Source of the DNA: JBAWAP01 sp049589355
GTDB taxonomy: Bacteria > Chloroflexota > Anaerolineae > VGOG01
DNA length: 17,729 nt
NCBI GenBank assembly: GCA_049589355.1
Contig: JBAWAP010000423.1
Coordinates: forward strand, 1-17,729
Direction: 5' to 3'
In this document: in pieces, positions 11,631 through 17,729 of the stretch
How positions within the stretch are numbered: the first letter of the stretch is position 1
Layout of the letters: every line of letters begins with the position of its first letter
Position numbers and translations under genes: made by a program
Notes under the pieces: model-generated
The model's database searches: none
Seen by the model: the letters and a program-made list of their open reading frames with translations, nothing else
Told to the model about the DNA's origin: nothing

Positions 11631-14506
11631 TCAAAAAGCACGGTCTGAACCTGGCGCGGCCGCAAGTAGAGCCTGACGGCGTTGTCTGCGTCCGGGCTCA
11701 GTTGCTGGCCGGGGCACTCGTTCAGGTCGGTCAGAAAAACCTGACGGAAGGGCAGGTTAAGCTGCAACCTGGCCTCAATCGGCGCCGGGGCAACGTTCCA
11801 GACGCGAACGATCAGCCCATCGCCTTCCTCGGCCAGCTTGATGGCGCTGAGCACTGCGCTGGCAGGGCTCACTTCTATGAAGCTCAGGGCGGCCGGCAGC
11901 GGCCCGTCGTTCGGATCGGCCACCACGGCGCGCAGGGGGGCGTTGAAGGCGTAGGCCTGGAGGAAGGTGGAAAGCCAACCGTGCCCCTCCCGGTCGCTGC
12001 CGTGCGGAACCAGGGCGTAGTGAAAGGTGTGTACGCCCAGGCATTGAGCGCCAGGCAAAGGGATGCCTGGGCCGGCGTGCCCGGGCCGGACCGGCATGTC
12101 GGCGCGGGAGAGCCAGCCTACGCAGCGCAGCAGCGTGAGCAGCAGCGCCGTGCTATCGAGCTCACGTCGCGCTTCCACCTCTGGCAGGCCACGATTGATG
12201 AGGGTCAGTCCGGCTCGGTCGTCACTCACGTCGGCGAAGGTGCGTTGCGGATGGGTGGGGGCTGGTTGCTCTGACCATCCACTCGTATCCGTGGGCAGGT
12301 CAAGCGGACGCTCGATCACGTCGAAGGGCGTCTCGGTGCGGAAACCGTCGGTCTTGACGGGCGTGGGGAAGCAAACGCGCAGCCGGTGATCGCTGGCCGT
12401 GTTGTTGACCGTGGTCTCGAAGTCCACGCGGCGAAGGCCGGCGACCAGGCTGACCCGGGTGGTGATGGGGATAGTGACCCGCCTAGCCAGCCTGGCGCGG
12501 CGGGAGGCGGTCAGCCTGGCCGGCACGCGATAGCGCAGGGCGACTTCCAGCGTCTGGCGGGCCGGACCCCTCTCCAATAGCCTCACCAGCGGCGGCCGGG
12601 CCGGCTCATCCACCACCACGTCCTGCTGCACCGGACAGTGGTTGTACACGTCTCCCCGATCGCCCTCGTCCACGAAGCGGTTGAGCCCGCGATAAACCTG
12701 GCCGGTGGTTTTGTCGCGCAGGGTGATGCTCCCATTCACAGGGTCGGCTTCGATGTGAAAGAACTCGTTCTCTATGCTCAACGCTCCAGCTTCCACCTCT
12801 GGCGCTGGGTGCGCGGGAACAGGTCGCAGGAAGTAGGTACGGTAGCCATGGCCTGGCACGTCCCGCGCCACGAAGGCCAAGGTCATCTGGGGAGCCAATC
12901 CCACATCTAGCTTCAGGAGCTTCCTGGTCGCGCGCAGCCGGCGTCGGACATCGGCGAGAGCGGCCTCCACCTGAGCCAGACTGGGCTGACCATGAGCGCT
13001 CAGGGTCGCCATCACCACCGGGCCCGCTTTGCCCTCGTGATACCTTAGCCTCACGATCCCCTGTCCCCCTACCCGCCCAGGGTGCTCCTGCATCAGCCGG
13101 ATCAACAAGTCCTCGTGGTTAATGCCCAGGAGGGAGAAATCGAGCTTCTCCTGGCCCAACTGCTGCCACAGTAAAGGCTGGCCCTCTTCGTCTACCAGAT
13201 CGTAGCCTGGCCAGGCAGACGGTATCTGCACCTGCACGTGGACCAGGTCAGTGCGCGGCCCGTCGGTGGGGTTGAAGACGACAATGGGCACGTACGGGGC
13301 GGGTTGAACCAGGTCAGCGGCGGGGAGAGCTTCCTGCGGGTCATTGAGCTTAGGGCTCCTGGTCGCGATGTGCCGTACCAGGCTCGTCAGACTGCGCCGC
13401 GTGACCTCTTCGCCGATTTGCTCCACCTGGTCGAAGCGAAACCGCATTTCCTCATGGACTTGATCCACGCTGCAGCCACAGATGGAGTCGTGAGGGTGGT
13501 TTTGGAGTAACAGGCTCCAGGCATGGCGCACCAAGGCATGGTTAGCCTCGTGGAGCGGCACATCGGTTTGTACATCCACCCAGGCCCCAAAGGCGTTGAA
13601 CGGTTCCGCCCAGCCCTCCAGCAACGTCTCGCAGGCCCGGTTGCGCTGCTTTATCCACATACGGGCCGACAGCACGCCGGGGATGATGTTGGATCGCTGC
13701 GAGCAGCGGAACTCACTCTGAACTGTTGGCAGCTCAGGATTCGCGGCGCGCACGGCGGCGACATACTGGGGCAGGGTGCCGTGGACGAGTATCAGGTTCG
13801 GCAGACGCTCTTCCGCAGCGGCCATGAGGTCCGGCAGGTCAGGGGAGGGCTCCACATGATCCATGCCGTTCATCAGGAGGACGGCGTGGGTGGTAGCGTG
13901 AGGGATCAGCCTATCCACCGCCTGGCGCACGATTTGGACAAAGCTGTCCGGGTCGTGGGGCGTCCAGGCCAGGTTGCCATAGCCGTCGCGAATGTATAGG
14001 GTCAGGACAGCCGTTCCGTCGGGCGATTGCCACAGGAACTCCGTCGGCAGGTCGGGCACGCCGCGCCAGATGGCCGCGTCACGGATGCCGAAGCCGGCCA
14101 GAATCTGGGGCAACTGGCTGATGTGTCCGAAGGAGTCCGGGACATAGCCGACCGGCATCGGCTCGCCGAAGCGACGGGCCACCCGCTGGCCCAGCATCAG
14201 ATTTCGGATAAGGGCCTCCGGGCTCACCAGGAACTCATCGGGCAGCACGTACCAGGGGCCGATGAGCAGTCGGCCCTGCTGAACCTGCTCCAGGATGTCC
14301 GGCTCGCGTTCGGGTCGAATTTGCAGGTAATCTTCGACCACGATGGTTTGCCCATCCAGCATGAAGTGGCGGTAGCGGGGATCACTTGCCAGAATATCCA
14401 GCAACCTGTCCACCATGGTGACCAGACGAATCCTGAACTCCTGGAAGGGCTGGTACCACTCGCGGTCCCAGTGGGTGTGGGAAACGACGAAAGCTTGATA
14501 AGGCAT
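11627..14506 (-). CDS. Glycoside hydrolase family 38 alpha-mannosidase (complete)
   Basis: A 959-residue cytoplasmic GH38 enzyme, the usual bacterial length, with no signal peptide. GH38 enzymes are retaining, zinc-dependent alpha-mannosidases. The zinc site is visible: H12-x-D14 (SHTHWDREWY), D124 (GYVPDSFGHISQLPQIL; also the catalytic nucleophile) and H339 (QNHPHDSICGCS, the equivalent of the HHD motif). The middle helical domain (about 280-380) and C-terminal beta-sandwich (about 400-959, with GHGYRTYFLRPV and IENEFFHIEADPVNGSITLRDK) follow the family layout. ATG 14506 is fixed by AAGGAGG seven bases upstream and by the motif at residues 9-17. It follows the UROD-like gene after 142 bases filled by a G/C-run repeat. 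It lies 70 bases before the PHP metallohydrolase, and its stop codon is inside the twin-hairpin repeat. Confidence 0.93.
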   Translation of the reverse strand: MPYQAFVVSHTHWDREWYQPFQEFRIRLVTMVDRLLDILASDPRYRHFMLDGQTIVVEDYLQIRPEREPDILEQVQQGRLLIGPWYVLPDEFLVSPEALIRNLMLGQRVARRFGEPMPVGYVPDSFGHISQLPQILAGFGIRDAAIWRGVPDLPTEFLWQSPDGTAVLTLYIRDGYGNLAWTPHDPDSFVQIVRQAVDRLIPHATTHAVLLMNGMDHVEPSPDLPDLMAAAEERLPNLILVHGTLPQYVAAVRAANPELPTVQSEFRCSQRSNIIPGVLSARMWIKQRNRACETLLEGWAEPFNAFGAWVDVQTDVPLHEANHALVRHAWSLLLQNHPHDSICGCSVDQVHEEMRFRFDQVEQIGEEVTRRSLTSLVRHIATRSPKLNDPQEALPAADLVQPAPYVPIVVFNPTDGPRTDLVHVQVQIPSAWPGYDLVDEEGQPLLWQQLGQEKLDFSLLGINHEDLLIRLMQEHPGRVGGQGIVRLRYHEGKAGPVVMATLSAHGQPSLAQVEAALADVRRRLRATRKLLKLDVGLAPQMTLAFVARDVPGHGYRTYFLRPVPAHPAPEVEAGALSIENEFFHIEADPVNGSITLRDKTTGQVYRGLNRFVDEGDRGDVYNHCPVQQDVVVDEPARPPLVRLLERGPARQTLEVALRYRVPARLTASRRARLARRVTIPITTRVSLVAGLRRVDFETTVNNTASDHRLRVCFPTPVKTDGFRTETPFDVIERPLDLPTDTSGWSEQPAPTHPQRTFADVSDDRAGLTLINRGLPEVEARRELDSTALLLTLLRCVGWLSRADMPVRPGHAGPGIPLPGAQCLGVHTFHYALVPHGSDREGHGWLSTFLQAYAFNAPLRAVVADPNDGPLPAALSFIEVSPASAVLSAIKLAEEGDGLIVRVWNVAPAPIEARLQLNLPFRQVFLTDLNECPGQQLSPDADNAVRLYLRPRQVQTVLFE

Positions 14507-14513
14507 AAGGTGT

Positions 14514-14520
14514 CCTCCTT
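14514..14520 (-). promoter_or_regulatory. Shine-Dalgarno AAGGAGG for the complete GH38 gene
   Basis: AAGGAGG on the minus strand is seven bases before ATG 14506 and fixes this start. Confidence 0.75.
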
Positions 14521-14565
14521 GGATAGGGAGAGAACGAAATCACCGCGTTCTTGGCCGATTTGGGA

Positions 14566-14662
14566 TGCAGCCCCCACCCCCAGCCCCTCCTCCAGCTTTA
14601 GGGGAGGGGAGTTCCGGCTCCCCCTCTCCCAGGGTTGTTGGGAGGGGGTTAGGGGGAGAGGG
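14566..14662. repeat. C/G-run intergenic element with two hairpins and a G-quadruplex motif over a stop codon
   Basis: The element opens CAGCCCCCACCCCCAGCCCC. It contains CCCCTCC paired with GGGGAGGGG (about 14585-14609), then TCTCCC paired with GGGAGG (about 14625-14645), and ends with four G-runs at 14640-14662 (GGG-A-GGGGG-TTA-GGGGG-AGA-GGG). The TTA loop between the middle G-runs is the stop codon TAA of the UROD-like gene on the minus strand (14649-14651). The element occupies most of the gap between the two leftward genes. Confidence 0.8.
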
Positions 14663-15758
14663 CCGTTTCTTGCACTAACTCACCTACAAGCCGCACTCGT
14701 TCTACATCGCCGTCCGGGGGCAGCTCATCGGATATCCCCAGCACCAGGCGGGGGTAAAACAGCTCTACCACTTGTTTTACACACTCGATCAGCGTTTCCG
14801 TCGAGAAAGAGGGGAGAAAATACAGGGCGGGAATCCCATCCAGCAGCACCCGGTCCCCCAGTGCCTCTTTGATCTCCTCCAGCGTGACGTCTCCCTGGGG
14901 AAGAGGCGTGGCCGCTTCAATCCCATCCCAGAGGCCATCCCTCAAATGGGGTAAGAGCGGCTTCATCCTCCCGTCCACATGAATGTGCACGAACTTGTCG
15001 GTAGCGTGCAACTGTTCCACCCGCTGGCAGTAATAGGGAGACAGATGATTACTCCAGATCGGGGGAGGGTCCATATTGGCATCAATGTTCTCGCCCAGAT
15101 TGAGAATCTGGACGGAAGATTGGCATAGAACCTCATACATGGCGTTATCCGCCTCTGACGCCACCTCGACGTAGTGTTGGATCAGTGCAGGGTAGTCATG
15201 CATCATGTAGACGGTTTTCTCAAACCCCGTATGCTCGATGAACAGCCCTTGGATGGGTGAGCGGCGAAAGTAGAACTGAGGGCTGCCACGCTCTCCTACC
15301 CGCTGTAGATCCTGCTCATACGCTTCCTGGTCCCAATACCACTCCTCATCTTGCAGCATGAACTCCAGAACCTTGAAATCCTTTGGCTTTTTCAGTTTAT
15401 ACTCCGTGTTATAGGCAGACAGGTTCCATTCGTCATAGTGCAAAACGTCGGTTAGAGTCCCCACAGGGGTTTCCCACGTGCGCCGCAGTCGCTTCTCGTT
15501 TTCCCACCGCTCAGTGACCTGTACGTTTTTGTATCGCCAGCGCAGGGGGTTCGTGAAGTAGCGAACTGAAGCGTGGCCATAATCATAGACGTCGAGGAGA
15601 CTGGCCTTCTTCAAGCGTTCTGGCAAAGTGCCTCGCTTTCTGTTCACATCGTACCAGTACTCTAATCTGGGTTGCCAGAGCACACCGCCTGGGTCCTCCC
15701 CTTGAAAAATGGCTAGGCTCATTTCACGAAAACTGAGCTTGGCGCCCCTGTTATTCAT
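14649..15758 (-). CDS. Degenerate UROD-fold protein lacking the zinc cysteines
   Basis: A 369-residue member of the uroporphyrinogen decarboxylase superfamily by its C-terminal half: ILNLGENIDANMD, FVHIHVDGRMKPLLPHL, DGIEAATPLPQGDVTLEEIKE and LGISDELPPDGDVERV all sit where the family motifs sit. The H-x-C zinc motif is replaced by H260-V-D262, and the second cysteine is missing (LLDGIPALYFLP where the paralogue at 8900 has GGGCDTQHTLP). It may bind a different metal, or none, and its reaction is unknown. The N-terminal part (about 1-150) is rich in Trp, Tyr and Lys and weakly conserved. ATG 15758 has only a weak purine-rich site (GGTGG) upstream. It follows the partial GH38 gene by 32 bases, so the two are probably co-transcribed. 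The last residues, TALSP, and the stop come from the repeat at 14566-14662. Confidence 0.72.
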   Translation of the reverse strand: MNNRGAKLSFREMSLAIFQGEDPGGVLWQPRLEYWYDVNRKRGTLPERLKKASLLDVYDYGHASVRYFTNPLRWRYKNVQVTERWENEKRLRRTWETPVGTLTDVLHYDEWNLSAYNTEYKLKKPKDFKVLEFMLQDEEWYWDQEAYEQDLQRVGERGSPQFYFRRSPIQGLFIEHTGFEKTVYMMHDYPALIQHYVEVASEADNAMYEVLCQSSVQILNLGENIDANMDPPPIWSNHLSPYYCQRVEQLHATDKFVHIHVDGRMKPLLPHLRDGLWDGIEAATPLPQGDVTLEEIKEALGDRVLLDGIPALYFLPSFSTETLIECVKQVVELFYPRLVLGISDELPPDGDVERVRLVGELVQETALSP

Positions 15759-15776
15759 GCTTTTCCACCATTTTTA

Positions 15777-15810
15777 AGGTGCAACGCACTTCAAAAAGTG
15801 CGTTGCACCT
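15777..15810. repeat. Perfect 15-base-pair hairpin with a stop codon in its loop
   Basis: AGGTGCAACGCACTT (15777-15791) and AAGTGCGTTGCACCT (15796-15810) are exact reverse complements around a four-base loop. The TGA of the partial GH38 gene on the minus strand (15791-15793) is made from the stem tip and loop, and the last residues VQRTF are stem-encoded. No run of T follows on either strand, so it is not a standard intrinsic terminator. It fills most of the gap to the UROD-like gene. Confidence 0.9.
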
Positions 15811-17729
15811 GGAAATATAGCTTAAACGTTCTTACTTCGAATGGTTTGATATCGAAGCGTAAACAGCCGGAAACGACGACGGCTTGGCCAATTTCGTTTT
15901 CGTACGGATCGCACTCTACGGCACGAGAAGGGGGATGGAAAAACGTGACATCCACTGTACCGCGTCGGTTCTGGTCTTCGTAGAGCCTGAGAATAAGCCC
16001 GTCTCCTTTTTCTGCCATTTTTAACGCCGATATCATGACATGATCACTGACGATGGACAGGAAAGAGCCGGTAGATTTCAGATTGCCGTCCCCTCTCCCT
16101 ACTGGAATGGCCATAAGCGGATCGTTGAGCTCCCATGCCCGGCGCGGTGTTTCGGCCTGTCGCCAGTCACCTTGATGGGGATACAGGCTATAGGTAAACG
16201 AATGGTGTCCCAAATCCGCCGTCGGATCCGGGGACTGTGGCCCCCTGAGTAGTGTGAGCCTTATATGATTGTCAAATATATCGTAACCATACTTGCAATC
16301 GTTCAGAAGACTTACCCCATAGTCACCCTCCGAAAGATCAGCCCATAGATGACCACAAACTTCGAACTTTGCAGCGTCCCACGATGTGTTAGTGTGAGTC
16401 GGTCTTTCAATGTAGCCATAGGAAATATCATAGGTTGCTCTCATGGCATTCACATTGACCAGAAACCCGGTCTTCAGTAACCGATCTCGCTCTCCCCACT
16501 CGATCTCCGTCTCAAAATCTATCCGCGGTAGGCTGCGATAAAGGATGATCTGCTGCACCATCTTCGATTTCATAAAACCGCGTTCCTGCCGCAAAACAAG
16601 TCTCACCGCACCGGCTTCAACGATCTCAGAACGCTCGACGGGGGAAACCTCAAACTTGCGGTCTTTATACATGGGCACAATGTCCCACGCGGCATAACGT
16701 CCCGGCACATCTTCGAACAACTGGAACTCGTTGCCCTGTTTGCCTTCCTCTATAACCTGGCGGCCGTTCTTTTTGTCATAAATTCCAGAGATTACTCCAT
16801 CTTCATCAAAACGGACCTGAAAGAAATCGTTTTCGATTGATTCGTCACGCACTGTAAACGGAGTGCCTACATCGGGTCGGCCTTCAACGAGTCTGTAGAC
16901 CGTATATCCCATCGGTGGGACATCGCGTGCTTCGATCAGCACTCTCACCCGTCCGTCGTCTTGACTGAGAACCTGGAACAGAACGTTGTTCCCGCTGGCA
17001 TCCACAATCTTGAAAGAAGTATCGGGCGAGGTCTCGAACTCCGCGTCAACTACATCTGTCCTTTCCCACGGCTGCATATTGAACACCGCCACCGCCGCGG
17101 GCTCTGAACTGATTTGACTCCCAATATAGCTCAACGCTGAGGTGAGCGCCTTGTCGCCCTTTTCGAAAACAGTTTCGTAATCTTTAAGCGCGTCGTGACA
17201 AGCCTGAGTGACGTGTGAACCAGGCAGAATATCGTGGAACTGGTTTTTGAGTATCAACTTCCAACCTTCGCGCAAATCTTCCCCTGGATAACTGCCACCC
17301 AGTAGACTTGCCAACGCCGACATCGCCTCTGCGTTTCTGTACAGGATTTCCGCTTTACGATTATTCTTTTTCAGACGCGCCTGAGTTGTATACGTTCCAC
17401 GGTGTGTTTCCAAATAGAGTTCATCTTTCCAAACGGGCAAGTCCTCTACTTTAGCTTCTATCCGTTCGAAAGCCTCCTCGCCATGCGTAAACAATGATTG
17501 GGGCATACCGGGCATATTGCTATATCGCCGTCCGGTGAGAACGTCCTCGCGGTTTGGCCCGCCGCGGCCGTCGGCATAACCATAGTTGTAGATTACTTCA
17601 TTGCACGCTACTTTCTGCTTGTATTCATTCCAGTTTGTCAGCATCACATCCGCGTCTATGCTCGCCCCAAAGTGTGTCGCTGGCAGATGGGCAAGGATAC
17701 GTGAACCGTCCGGCCCTTCCCACCAGAAT
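15791..17729 (-). CDS. Glycoside hydrolase family 38 alpha-mannosidase, C-terminal part (5' end outside the window)
   Basis: The frame is open to the window edge and reads F-W-W-E-G-P-D-G-S-R-I-L-A-H-L before the first possible internal start near 17647, a stretch typical of GH38 just after the nucleophile region. So this is the last 645 or so residues of a larger gene, not a protein starting at 17647. Visible parts are the end of the catalytic domain, the third zinc-ligand motif NQFHDILPGS, the helical bundle, and the beta-sandwich domains (IENDFFQVRFDEDGVISGIYDKK, LPRIDFETEIEW, HSFTYSLYPHQGDWR). It differs clearly from the complete GH38 at 11627, so it is not a recent duplicate. Its base composition is visibly lower in GC than the genes at 7.5-14.5 kb. 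Its stop lies in a perfect hairpin, and the UROD-like gene follows after 32 bases. Confidence 0.9.
   Translation of the reverse strand, partial: FWWEGPDGSRILAHLPATHFGASIDADVMLTNWNEYKQKVACNEVIYNYGYADGRGGPNREDVLTGRRYSNMPGMPQSLFTHGEEAFERIEAKVEDLPVWKDELYLETHRGTYTTQARLKKNNRKAEILYRNAEAMSALASLLGGSYPGEDLREGWKLILKNQFHDILPGSHVTQACHDALKDYETVFEKGDKALTSALSYIGSQISSEPAAVAVFNMQPWERTDVVDAEFETSPDTSFKIVDASGNNVLFQVLSQDDGRVRVLIEARDVPPMGYTVYRLVEGRPDVGTPFTVRDESIENDFFQVRFDEDGVISGIYDKKNGRQVIEEGKQGNEFQLFEDVPGRYAAWDIVPMYKDRKFEVSPVERSEIVEAGAVRLVLRQERGFMKSKMVQQIILYRSLPRIDFETEIEWGERDRLLKTGFLVNVNAMRATYDISYGYIERPTHTNTSWDAAKFEVCGHLWADLSEGDYGVSLLNDCKYGYDIFDNHIRLTLLRGPQSPDPTADLGHHSFTYSLYPHQGDWRQAETPRRAWELNDPLMAIPVGRGDGNLKSTGSFLSIVSDHVMISALKMAEKGDGLILRLYEDQNRRGTVDVTFFHPPSRAVECDPYENEIGQAVVVSGCLRFDIKPFEVRTFKLYFQVQRTF

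Noticed and set aside
14027..14872. Plus-strand open frame (281 codons) spanning the start of GH38 and the C/G-run repeat
   Set aside because: It is antisense to the GH38 zinc-site region and then runs through repeat DNA; no domain or convincing ribosome binding site.
15777..15810. Intrinsic transcription terminator
   Set aside because: The stem is strong but no T-run follows it on either strand.
17642..17647. A complete GH38-like protein starting at the GTG/ATG near 17645
   Set aside because: The frame continues upstream to the window edge with family-typical sequence, so the gene is cut by the window and is not short.
1..17729. tRNA, rRNA, riboswitch or integrated mobile element
   Set aside because: No cloverleaf with a T-loop, no rRNA-like stretch, and no transposase, integrase or phage gene was seen; gaps between genes are short and mostly filled by repeats.

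Overview
The window looks like a piece of a Chloroflexota (Anaerolineae-type) genome, probably a metagenome-assembled one. This is inferred from an extracellular enzyme with a long Thr-Pro linker, a CpXC zinc-ribbon protein, a bacterial Ser/Thr kinase beside an FHA regulator, a high but uneven GC content, and a high density of G-rich and palindromic dispersed repeats that run into coding sequence. No RNA gene, transposase, phage gene or CRISPR array is visible. No stretch above 300 bases lacks a gene.

Left part (1-4324): the 3' end of an unrecognised gene overlaps a small PHP-domain phosphoesterase gene, followed by a CpXC zinc-ribbon protein whose C-terminal part is four tandem copies of a helical unit. 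These run rightward and meet, with no spacer, a leftward FHA-plus-winged-helix regulator. That regulator is divergent from a tail-anchored Ser/Thr protein kinase. Kinase and regulator probably form a phospho-signalling pair resembling the mycobacterial PknH/EmbR arrangement.

Middle (4391-8909): a leftward gene encodes a large secreted family 3 glycosidase (signal peptide, GH3 catalytic part, Ig-like domain, Thr-Pro linker, three C-terminal membrane segments). It is divergent from a rightward NAD-dependent family 4 glycosidase. Both have readable promoters in the 163-base gap.

Right part (8900-17729): a leftward gene series encodes, in transcription order, a GH38 alpha-mannosidase (5' end outside the window), a degenerate UROD-fold protein, a second full GH38 alpha-mannosidase, a CehA/McbA-type PHP metallohydrolase, and a second UROD-fold protein that keeps the H-x-C...C zinc site of corrinoid methyltransferases. 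The last two are coupled by an ATGA overlap. Together with GH3 and GH4 this is a glycan-breakdown locus probably aimed at mannose-containing, possibly modified glycans (inference).

The most unusual pattern is at gene ends. Six 3' ends do not abut or overlap another gene, and all six lie in or against a repeat or hairpin element, from five or more different sequence families. In five of them the stop codon itself is part of the element; in the sixth the last 33 residues are repeat-encoded. The same repeat types also sit in frame inside coding sequence at linker and loop positions.
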